Source of the DNA: UBA4736 sp002404015
GTDB taxonomy: Bacteria; Chloroflexota; Dormibacteria; Dormibacterales; Dormibacteraceae
Reading direction: 5' to 3'
Assembly (NCBI GenBank): GCA_036747295.1
Contig: DAIOCN010000042.1
Span: 1 to 12,412 of the forward strand
DNA: 12,412 bases
Every line of letters starts with the position of its first letter. The first letter of the stretch is position 1. A program made the translations under genes and the position numbers. Positions 7,142 through 12,412 of the stretch are shown here, piece after piece. The notes beneath the pieces were generated by a model. That model saw only the letters and a list, made by a program, of their open reading frames with translations, did no database searches and was not told the DNA's origin.

Positions 7142-7147
7142 ATTCTA
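7142..7147 (-). promoter_or_regulatory. -10 box of the glycoside operon, leaderless start
   Basis: On the minus strand TAGAAT runs from 7147 to 7142 and is followed after seven bases by the GTG at 7134. The spacing equals that before cysM (TACACT, seven bases, ATG). A GAAGGG stretch lies directly against the start codon, too close to act as a Shine-Dalgarno site. No clear -35 is seen. Confidence 0.5.
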
Positions 7148-7207
7148 TGGGCCTGGACAGCAACTCACTGCGATTGGCTTGCCCAAGATTTGAGTTCGGA
7201 GCCGATC

Positions 7208-7236
7208 TTGATTTCCGCCCCGCGCGGGCGCACAAT
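7208..7236 (+). promoter_or_regulatory. candidate sigma-70-type promoter for the 7285 gene
   Basis: TTGATT at 7208-7213 and CACAAT at 7231-7236 are 17 bases apart, each matching four of six consensus positions. A second possible -10 (TAGTAA at 7252-7257) lies closer to the gene but has no matching -35. The stretch 7135-7284 is the divergent intergenic region serving this gene and the leftward glycoside operon. Confidence 0.3.
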
Positions 7237-7284
7237 TTCCTGTCTCCAGCCTAGTAATCCCAAGCTGGGCAGAAAGGACTTAGG

Positions 7285-7794
7285 ATGACTGTTGACGTGC
7301 ACGACAAGATCTACGAATCAGCTGACGCCGCCTGCCGGTCATCGGCCGCCGCCTGGACGAGCGTCTACGAGTTCGCGGTCCAGAGCAACGACAAGAACCT
7401 GTGGGTGGTCGAGGAAGCGGTCTGGACGGCCTACGTCCAAACCTGCGGCGTCCGCAACGCGGCCCTCGAGCAGCAGCAGGCGGACCTGGCCGCGAGCCGT
7501 CAGAGGGGTCGCGAGAGCGCCCTGGCCCGGATGCGGGCGAGCACCCCGGGTCCGATCGCTGCCGCCACCGCTACCGCCGCCGCTGAAGCCGAGGCTCCAG
7601 CTCCGATCCCGGAACCCGTAGCCGTGGAGGCGCAGGTGTCGGGCGACTCAGAGCAGATGCCGCAGGCGCCTCCGGCCGCGCCCGCGCCGCCGCCGGCGTC
7701 CGCGGCTCAGCTCTCCAGCCCGCAGTCGGCGTGGGAGCGGGCCGAAGCCGCCGCCCTCGCCGCCGACCAGGGCGTGAACGGGGTCACCCGCTAG
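7285..7794 (+). CDS. hypothetical protein: helical N-terminus, Ala/Pro-rich tail
   Basis: A 169-residue protein I do not recognise. Residues 1-80 look alpha-helical and moderately conserved in style, with aromatic spacing (AAAWTSVYEFAVQSNDKNLW, then VVEEAVWTAYVQTCG) and a Gln/Arg-rich amphipathic stretch ending near residue 82. Residues about 85-150 are low complexity, dominated by Ala, Pro, Glu and Val. A short Ala/Glu helix (WERAEAAALAAD) closes the protein. There are no membrane helices, signal peptide or metal motif. The N-terminus resembles helical-bundle proteins such as phasins only in composition, so this is not a call. The start is ATG 7285 with GAAAGGA six bases upstream, the clearest Shine-Dalgarno site of the window. 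It is divergent from the glycoside operon and ends 31 bases before der, with which it may be cotranscribed. Confidence 0.75.
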   Translation: MTVDVHDKIYESADAACRSSAAAWTSVYEFAVQSNDKNLWVVEEAVWTAYVQTCGVRNAALEQQQADLAASRQRGRESALARMRASTPGPIAAATATAAAEAEAPAPIPEPVAVEAQVSGDSEQMPQAPPAAPAPPPASAAQLSSPQSAWERAEAAALAADQGVNGVTR

Positions 7795-7813
7795 GGCCTA
7801 CCCGCCGAGCGGG

Positions 7814-7819
7814 TTTAAT
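7814..7819 (+). promoter_or_regulatory. possible -10 box for a leaderless der transcript
   Basis: TTTAAT at 7814-7819 ends six bases before the GTG start of der at 7826. It sits directly after a short hairpin, CCCGC (7801-7805) with GCGGG (7809-7813). A second hairpin, GGGCGG (7820-7825) with CCGCCC (7831-7836), would place the GTG in its loop if the mRNA began further upstream. Confidence 0.35.
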
Positions 7820-7825
7820 GGGCGG

Positions 7826-9154
7826 GTGAGCCGCCCCATCGTCGCCCTCGTCGGCCGTCCCAACGTGGGCAAGTCCACGCTCTTCAACCGCCTGATCGGC
7901 CGCCGCCAGGCGATCGTGGACGCCCAGGCCGGGCTGACCCGGGATCGCCTCTACGGGGTGGCCGACTGGAGGGGCCGGGACTTCACGGTCATCGACACAG
8001 CGGGTCTCGAGCTGGAGATGGACGACACCTCGCAGCGGGCGATCGAGGCGCAGACCAGGGTCGCCATCGAGGAGGCCACCTTGATCGTCTTCCTGCTGGA
8101 CGTGCGCCAGGGCCTCCTGCCTGTGGACCGCGACATCGCCCAGATGCTCAGGCGCTCGGGGCGCCCGATCGTGGTGGCCGCCAACAAGGCCGACAACCCG
8201 GGCCAGGAGCACTTCCGCGGCGAGCTCCACGAGCTGGGCTTCGCCGACCTGGTCCTGGTCTCCGCCCAGCACGGCATCGGGGTGGACGATCTCCTGGACC
8301 GGGTGCTGGAGCTGCTGCCACCCCCCGAAGAGGAGGCCGCGCGCGAGGACGCCACGGCCCGGCTGGCGATCATGGGACGTCCCAACGTGGGTAAGTCGTC
8401 GCTTCTCAACCGGCTGCTCGGCGACGAGCGGGCGGTCGTCAGTGACGTCCCGGGCACGACCCGGGACCCGATCGACACGGAGCTCCTGTTCGATGGCCTC
8501 CCGGTGGTGCTCGTCGACACTGCCGGGATCCGCCGCCGCTCTTCCGCTCGGGACCGGCTCGAGCATTTCAGCCTTCTGCGCGGCATCAAGGCTATGGATC
8601 GTGCCGACGCGGTCCTGCTCGTGATGGACGCGTCCACGGGCGTCCTCAGCCAGGACCAGCATGTCGCCGGCTACGCGCTGGAGGCGGGGAAGGGGCTGGT
8701 CCTGGTCGTCAACAAGATCGACCTGCTGGAAGGGCCCGAGAAGAAGGCGGCCGTGTGGGAGAAGACACTCCGCCACGAGTTCCGCTTCGTGCCCCACGCG
8801 CCCGTTGTGACAGTCTCCGCAAAGAGTGGAGAGGGGCTCCAGAAGATCCTCCCGGCGGCCCTCGAGGTGGTCGGCCAGCGGCATACCCGGATCCCGACCA
8901 ATGAGCTCAACCGGTTCCTGCGCGAAGCCTTCCTGCTGCGGCCTCCGCCGAGCTTCAAAGGCAAGCGTCTCAACCTCAAGTTCGCCACCCAGGCCAACTC
9001 CGAGACGCCCACCATCGTCCTTTTCGTGAACGACACCAACCTCCTCCACTTCTCGTACCGCCGCTACCTGGAGAACCGCCTGCGGGAACGCTTCGGCTTT
9101 GCGGGCAACCCGATCCGGATCGTGCTCCGCGCGGGCTCACCCGAGCGCCGTTGA
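7826..9154 (+). CDS. der: ribosome assembly GTPase Der (EngA)
   Basis: A 442-residue double GTPase needed for maturation of the 50S ribosomal subunit. G domain 1 has the P-loop GRPNVGKST (10-18), switch I with TRD (38-40), DTAG (57-60) and NKAD (120-123). G domain 2 has GRPNVGKSS (184-192), PGTTRD (209-214), DTAG (231-234) and NKID (296-299). The remaining ~90 residues, with RPPPSFKGKRLNLKFATQ and FVNDTNLLHFSYRRYLENRLRERF, form the C-terminal KH-like domain. All nucleotide motifs are intact and the length is normal. The GTG start is fixed by the P-loop position, has no Shine-Dalgarno site and lies behind a -10-like box. The stop overlaps plsY by 4 bases (TTGA). A der-plsY neighbourhood is found in other bacteria, often with gpsA, which is not present here. 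Confidence 0.96.
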   Translation: MSRPIVALVGRPNVGKSTLFNRLIGRRQAIVDAQAGLTRDRLYGVADWRGRDFTVIDTAGLELEMDDTSQRAIEAQTRVAIEEATLIVFLLDVRQGLLPVDRDIAQMLRRSGRPIVVAANKADNPGQEHFRGELHELGFADLVLVSAQHGIGVDDLLDRVLELLPPPEEEAAREDATARLAIMGRPNVGKSSLLNRLLGDERAVVSDVPGTTRDPIDTELLFDGLPVVLVDTAGIRRRSSARDRLEHFSLLRGIKAMDRADAVLLVMDASTGVLSQDQHVAGYALEAGKGLVLVVNKIDLLEGPEKKAAVWEKTLRHEFRFVPHAPVVTVSAKSGEGLQKILPAALEVVGQRHTRIPTNELNRFLREAFLLRPPPSFKGKRLNLKFATQANSETPTIVLFVNDTNLLHFSYRRYLENRLRERFGFAGNPIRIVLRAGSPERR

Positions 9155-9735
9155 TCCTGGCCACGGTCCTCCTGGCCGCGGCCGGCTACCTGGTCGGGGG
9201 CATTCCCACCGGCGTCCTCGTCGGCCGGCTGCACGGAGCGGATCCGCGCGAGGTTGGCAGCGGCCGGGTCGGGGCCACCAACTCCTTCCGGGCGATGGGC
9301 TGGCGAGCCGCGGCGCTGGTGGCTCTCGGCGATCTCACCAAGGGCCTGGTGATGACGCTGCTGGCCAAGCGCTTTACCGGCGGCAGCCCCCTGGAGGTGG
9401 GCGCGGTGGCGCTGGCCACAGTCGTCGGCCAGGTCTGGTCCATCTACCTGATGGGGCGGGGAGGCCGCGGCGTGGCGACCTCCGAGGGGGTCGCGCTGGC
9501 CATCTATCCGCCGGGCGCGCTGCTGGCGGGGCTGGTGCTCTTGCTCGTGATCCGGGCCGGCCGGCTGGTCTCGCTGGCCTCGCTGCTGGCCGCGGCCACA
9601 TTCGTCGGCGCTGTCGCGCTAGGTGTGCGCGACAGCGGCTGGACCCTGCTGGCCGCGCTGCTCTGCCTGGTCGTATGGGGGGCCCACCTGGACAGCATCC
9701 GGCGGCTGGTGGCGGGCACGGAGAGGCGAATCTGA
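9151..9735 (+). CDS. plsY: PlsY-like acylphosphate:glycerol-3-phosphate acyltransferase
   Basis: A 194-residue integral membrane protein with about five hydrophobic segments, the usual PlsY size. PlsY transfers an acyl group from acyl phosphate to glycerol 3-phosphate, the first step of phospholipid synthesis. Motif 1 is GSGRVGATN (36-44, usually GSGNxGATN). Motif 2 has Asp61 and Lys64-Gly65. Motif 3 reads GQVWSIYLMGRGGRGVAT (93-110), where the usual form is GHxxPxxxxFKGGKGVAT. The C-terminus HLDSIRRLVAGTERRI matches the family's N-I-x-R-L-x-x-GTE ending. The His and Lys of motif 3 are replaced by Gln94 and Arg106, and the Asn of motif 1 by Arg39. It starts at TTG 9151 inside the der stop (TTGA) without its own ribosome site, so expression is probably coupled to der. 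Family membership is clear; normal activity is less certain because of the motif changes. Confidence 0.88.
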   Translation: MILATVLLAAAGYLVGGIPTGVLVGRLHGADPREVGSGRVGATNSFRAMGWRAAALVALGDLTKGLVMTLLAKRFTGGSPLEVGAVALATVVGQVWSIYLMGRGGRGVATSEGVALAIYPPGALLAGLVLLLVIRAGRLVSLASLLAAATFVGAVALGVRDSGWTLLAALLCLVVWGAHLDSIRRLVAGTERRI

Positions 9736-9819
9736 ACGACGCCTCGGCGGCGAGAGCCAGCCGCGCGTTTACATTTCGATCACCCTATCCGGACAGTCCC
9801 CTCACAGAATGCTGATGAC

Positions 9820-9843
9820 ATGACGCGGTGGTTATCACCATGA
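9820..9843 (+). other. possible seven-codon upstream ORF ending in the regulator start codon
   Basis: ATG at 9820 opens a seven-codon frame (MTRWLSP) whose TGA at 9841-9843 overlaps the response-regulator ATG at 9840 in an ATGA arrangement. A CAGAAT box, one mismatch from TAGAAT, lies at 9805-9810. A short hairpin GGTG (9827-9830) / CACC (9836-9839) covers the junction. Translation of this peptide could couple to the regulator, but a frame this short may be chance. Confidence 0.25.
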
Positions 9844-10532
9844 GCGGTCAAAAGGTCCTGATCGTCGACGATGAGGAGCACATCATCGAGCTGGCGCGCC
9901 TCTACCTGTCGCGGGAGGGCTACCAGGTCGAGGGCATCGCCGACGGCGCCCTGGCCCTGGCCAAGTTCGGCCAGATGAAGCCCGACCTGGTCGTGCTCGA
10001 CATCATGCTGCCCGGGATGGACGGACTGACGATCTGCCGGGAGATCCGCAAGCTGAGCCAGGTCCCGATCATCATGCTGACGGCCCGCGACGAGGTCACC
10101 GACAAGGTGGTCGGTCTTGAGCTGGGCGCCGACGACTACCTGACGAAGCCGTTCCACCCCCAGGAGCTGGTGGCCCGCGCCAAAGCGCTCGTGCGCCGCG
10201 CCCAGGCGGAGCCTGACCAGCCCCGGCTGGTGCGCGCCGGGAAGCTCGAGATCGACCTCGAGCGGCACGAGGTGCGATACGGCGAGGCCCGGGTCCAGCT
10301 ACGGCCCAAGGAGTTCGACCTGCTGGCCCTGCTGGGCCGCCACCCCGGCCGCGTCTTCCAGCGCAGCGAGCTCCTGGACGTGGTCTGGGGTTACGACTTC
10401 CCTGGCTATACGCGGACGGTCGACGTCCACGTCCAGCAGCTGCGCGAGAAGCTGGCCAACGGCGGCGTTGTGGACCCCACCGTCCAGACGGTCTGGGGGG
10501 TCGGCTACAAGCTGGAGCTGGACGCCCCCTGA
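9840..10532 (+). CDS. OmpR/PhoB-family response regulator
   Basis: A 230-residue DNA-binding response regulator. The receiver domain (about 4-120) has the acidic pair Asp10-Asp11, the phosphoacceptor Asp54 in VVLDIMLPGMDG, Thr81 and Lys103 in LTKPF. The winged-helix domain (about 130-228) shows RPKEFDLLALLGRHPGRVFQR and the recognition helix TRTVDVHVQQLREKL, with the wing VWGVGYKL. All receiver residues are intact, so it should be phosphorylated by the kinase encoded next. GTG 9828 is an alternative start that adds four residues; ATG 9840 gives the usual N-terminus for the family. No Shine-Dalgarno site is evident. It lies 104 bases after plsY and is probably a separate transcription unit. 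The target genes and stimulus cannot be read; an exact gene name is not justified. Confidence 0.94.
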   Translation: MSGQKVLIVDDEEHIIELARLYLSREGYQVEGIADGALALAKFGQMKPDLVVLDIMLPGMDGLTICREIRKLSQVPIIMLTARDEVTDKVVGLELGADDYLTKPFHPQELVARAKALVRRAQAEPDQPRLVRAGKLEIDLERHEVRYGEARVQLRPKEFDLLALLGRHPGRVFQRSELLDVVWGYDFPGYTRTVDVHVQQLREKLANGGVVDPTVQTVWGVGYKLELDAP

Positions 10533-12061
10533 GCCTCCGATTCCGCCTGCTGCTGGCGGCCATCGCGATCGTGGCCGTGAGCCTGCTGCTCAGCGGCACC
10601 CTGACCTGGGTCCTGGTCCGCCAACTTGAGTTCGACAACGCCCAGAAGTTCCTCGACCAGAGCGTGCTCGTGTACTCGCAGCGGATCCAGACCCACGAGT
10701 GCCTGAACCTGGCCGTGCTGCCCAGCGGAGTCTGCGCGCCCAACAACCAGCGCGGGCTGGCGACGACCGGGCAGTTCACACTGGACCTGGGCGACATCGC
10801 GTCCACGCTCGGCAGCGACCGGATGCTGCTGATCGACAAGAACCGCCGGGTGGTCTACGACAGCCAGGACGCCGGGGCGGTCGGGGCGCAGCTGCCGGTC
10901 ACGAAGAGCACCGTTTTGAACCAGGTCCGGGTTGACGAGGCCAACCTGCTGCTCGGCGACGGCCAGTACATCGGCGCCGCCACAGCACTCTCGGCGAAGC
11001 ACCCCGACCCCATGGGCGCCCGCTTTGTCGTGCTCGCCCGGCCGCGGGTCGAGATCGCGGCCAAAGCCACCCAGGACCTCGTGCCGCCACTGCTGGAAGC
11101 GGGCGGCGTGTCGCTCTTGGGAGCCCTGATCGTCGCCCTGCTGATCGGCCGGGCCCTGGCCCGGCCCCTGCACGAGCTGGGCTCCGCCGCCGAGGACATC
11201 GCGGCCGGGAACTACTCGACGCGGGTGCGGTCGACCGGCGGCGACGAGATAGGGGTGGTCGGTTCGGCTTTCAACCGCATGGCTGAGGCGGTGGAGCGGG
11301 CGCGGACCCTGCAGCGCGACTTCCTGGCCAACGTCTCGCACGAGCTGAAGACGCCGCTGACGAGCCTGATCGGGTTCAGCCAGGCGCTGATGGACGGCAG
11401 CCTCAGGACCCCGGAGGAGCAGCGAAGGGCGGCCACGATCCTGCACGAGGAGGCCGAGCGGGTCCTCCGGATGTCCCAGGAGCTGCTCGACCTGGCCCGA
11501 GTGGAGTCCGGCCAGCTCTCCCTGCACATACAGCCGGTCGACCTAGGCGTCCAGCTCCAACAGGAGATGGACATGGTGCGCGCCCGGGCCGAAGCCCGCG
11601 GGCTGATGCTGCAGCTGGCGATGCCCGCCTCCCTGCCCCCGGTGCAGGCCGACCCGGAGCGGCTGCACCAGATCCTCGACAACCTCCTCGACAACGCGGT
11701 CAAGTACGCCCCTGAGGGTTCCGAGGTGCGGGTCCGCGCGGAGGTCCGGGAGGACCAGGTGGAGACCTCGGTGCGCAACCCGGTCGGAACCCACCGACCC
11801 GACCCCGATCGCATCTTCGACCGCTTCTACCGTGGCGACCCCTCGCGAGCCTCGGCGGCGGGCGGGGTGGGCCTGGGACTCGCGATCAGCCGGGAGCTGG
11901 CCAGTGTCCAGGGCGGCTCTCTCACTGCCCACCTGGACGAAGGCGGGGACCTGGCGATGCGGCTGCTGCTGCCGGCTGTCCCCGACCAGCCCGCGCAGCC
12001 CGCCGAGACGCCGAGACGCGCGACCGACCGCCTCCGCCTGCGGCCGGAGCCCCGCGCTTAG
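10529..12061 (+). CDS. membrane sensor histidine kinase, partner of the upstream regulator
   Basis: A HisKA-type histidine kinase of 510 residues if started at CTG 10529. A short basic N-terminus (RFR) precedes TM1 (about 7-29). An extracytoplasmic sensor of about 150 residues follows, with two cysteines (near 58 and 69) that could form a disulfide. TM2 (about 190-208) and a HAMP domain (about 210-262) come next. The H-box is FLANVSHELKTPL with His271. The ATPase domain has the N-box DNLLDNAVKYAPEG, F-box IFDRFYRGD and G2-box GGVGLGLAIS. The G1 box is altered to VRNPVGTHRPD where DxGxG is usual; some kinases of VanS type also have Asn there. A disordered Pro/Arg-rich tail ends the protein. 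The first ATG/GTG-type start, GTG 10571, would cut TM1 to about 16 residues and remove the basic flank. CTG 10529 overlaps the regulator stop as CTGA and has GGAG/GGA upstream. The signal sensed is unknown. Confidence 0.93.
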   Translation: MSLRFRLLLAAIAIVAVSLLLSGTLTWVLVRQLEFDNAQKFLDQSVLVYSQRIQTHECLNLAVLPSGVCAPNNQRGLATTGQFTLDLGDIASTLGSDRMLLIDKNRRVVYDSQDAGAVGAQLPVTKSTVLNQVRVDEANLLLGDGQYIGAATALSAKHPDPMGARFVVLARPRVEIAAKATQDLVPPLLEAGGVSLLGALIVALLIGRALARPLHELGSAAEDIAAGNYSTRVRSTGGDEIGVVGSAFNRMAEAVERARTLQRDFLANVSHELKTPLTSLIGFSQALMDGSLRTPEEQRRAATILHEEAERVLRMSQELLDLARVESGQLSLHIQPVDLGVQLQQEMDMVRARAEARGLMLQLAMPASLPPVQADPERLHQILDNLLDNAVKYAPEGSEVRVRAEVREDQVETSVRNPVGTHRPDPDRIFDRFYRGDPSRASAAGGVGLGLAISRELASVQGGSLTAHLDEGGDLAMRLLLPAVPDQPAQPAETPRRATDRLRLRPEPRA

Positions 12062-12078
12062 GATCGGGCTTATAGCGG

Positions 12079-12125
12079 GGTGCTGGTCGCCGGTTTCGCC
12101 ACCGCCGGGCTCTGTACAGAGCACC
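12079..12125 (+). terminator. stem-loop region just after the kinase gene
   Basis: GGTGCT (12079-12084) pairs with AGCACC (12120-12125), and CGGT (12091-12094) with ACCG (12101-12104) inside it. It begins 18 bases after the kinase stop, the right place for a terminator, but no T-run follows. It competes with the palindrome at 12109-12122. A factor-dependent terminator or regulatory fold is equally possible. Confidence 0.25.
12109..12122. promoter_or_regulatory. perfect 14-bp palindrome, candidate operator
   Basis: GCTCTGTACAGAGC is identical to its own reverse complement. It lies about 37 bases before a possible -10 box (TAAGCT near 12158-12163), a place where a dimeric regulator could act on a downstream gene. 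The protein that would bind it is unknown; the response regulator next door is a candidate only by proximity, and OmpR-type proteins usually prefer direct repeats. Confidence 0.4.
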
Positions 12126-12195
12126 GGGAGTGGTACAGCCGAGAGGCGCGACCGCTCTAAGCTGTCGGGTCCCCGAGATGCCTTCAGAGCAGGAC

Positions 12196-12223
12196 CCTCC
12201 CTCCGCCTGCGGGGGGAGGGAGG
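12196..12223 (+). repeat. strong GC-rich hairpin
   Basis: CCTCCCTCC at 12196-12204 pairs perfectly with GGAGGGAGG at 12215-12223 around a ten-base loop. It is followed by another G-run (GGGGGGCGG), so it is not an intrinsic terminator. Strand asymmetry is extreme: the left arm is all pyrimidine and the right arm all purine. Confidence 0.5.
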
Positions 12224-12412
12224 AAGGGGGGCGGAGCCGACTCCTAACCGAATCAGTTGGGCGCAGGCCCCGGCACATGAGAGCGTGCCGCGATGGATCC
12301 GGCAAAACTACTGGGTCGAGCGGAAACCATCAGCGCAGCCTGAGGCCCCCCACCCTGGCCAATCGGGGCGTGCCCTCAACATGGAGGGTGTCCGAGCCAG
12401 GGGCGGATGAGC

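Larger units (their letters stand above)
12062..12412. other. gene-free tail with palindrome and GC-rich stem-loops, possible structured leader
   Basis: No convincing complete gene is seen in these 351 bases; the open frames here are extensions of shadows of the kinase gene. The stretch holds a 14-bp palindrome, a TAAGCT -10-like box near 12158, a strong C-rich/G-rich hairpin, a stem CCTAAC/GTTGGG with a seven-base loop near 12243-12261, and GGCAC/GTGCC around an eight-base loop near 12271-12288. An ATG followed by AGC at 12407 may start the next gene. The layout suits a long 5' leader, but I could not match it to a riboswitch, T-box, RNase P, tmRNA or SRP RNA consensus. Confidence 0.35.

Noticed and set aside
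4723..7254. Open frame of 843 codons on the + strand opposite the glycosidase
   Set aside because: It is the antisense shadow of a gene with clear glycosidase motifs. Its translation is rich in Ala, Arg, Gly, Val and His with no domain signature, as expected in a high-GC genome.
7784..9049. Open frame of 421 codons on the - strand across der
   Set aside because: It is antisense to an intact Der protein with all eight GTPase motifs.
10505..11527. Open frame of 340 codons on the - strand across the kinase
   Set aside because: It is antisense to the kinase sensor and HAMP region; no motifs.
12233..12270. Stem with a seven-base loop near the right edge, considered as a tRNA anticodon arm
   Set aside because: The loop lacks U at position 33, and no acceptor, D or T arms can be placed around it.
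11832..12410. Open frame of 192 codons running from the kinase into the right-hand intergenic region
   Set aside because: It starts inside the kinase ATPase domain in another frame, and the translation shows no conserved features; the region looks non-coding.

Overview
This is a high-GC, gene-dense bacterial window (GC judged by eye, not counted). Start codons are often GTG, TTG or apparently CTG. Genes overlap by 4 bases, and several starts sit about 5-7 bases behind a TANNNT-like -10 box, the pattern of leaderless transcripts. A CysM/Mec-type cysteine pair, a glucosyl-3-phosphoglycerate synthase (GpgS) and an OmpR-type two-component system all fit a soil-type terrabacterial lineage: Actinomycetota, Chloroflexota or the uncultivated Dormibacterota. 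No phylogenetic marker was tested, so the lineage is an inference. There are no insertion sequences, CRISPR arrays, tRNAs or rRNAs that I can recognise.

Left block (1-1870, + strand): a small three-helix membrane protein, preceded by two inverted repeats, then cysM and mec overlapping by 4 bases. CysM builds cysteine, and Mec-type JAMM proteases release it from a sulfur-carrier protein. The carrier gene cysO, adjacent in Mycobacterium tuberculosis, is absent here.

Middle block (1906-7147, - strand): an operon transcribed leftward from a promoter near 7147. It encodes a GDE-type alpha-glycosidase, a GT4 glycosyltransferase, and a protein fusing two universal-stress-protein (USP)-like domains to GpgS. 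Overlaps are 4 and 14 bases. The set points to synthesis, extension and turnover of a glucosylglycerate-type solute or oligosaccharide. No dedicated phosphatase is visible. The USP-GpgS fusion is the most unusual object in the window.

Right block (7285-12061, + strand): a 169-residue Ala/Pro-rich protein of unknown function divergent from the glycoside operon, der (double-GTPase ribosome assembly factor), a plsY-like acyltransferase overlapping der by 4 bases, and an OmpR-type response regulator with its membrane histidine kinase. The kinase gene appears to start at a CTG codon overlapping the regulator's stop.

The last 351 bases hold no convincing complete gene. They contain a perfect 14-bp palindrome, a possible -10 box and several GC-rich stem-loops before a possible ATG at 12407, so they may be a structured 5' leader of a gene outside the window.
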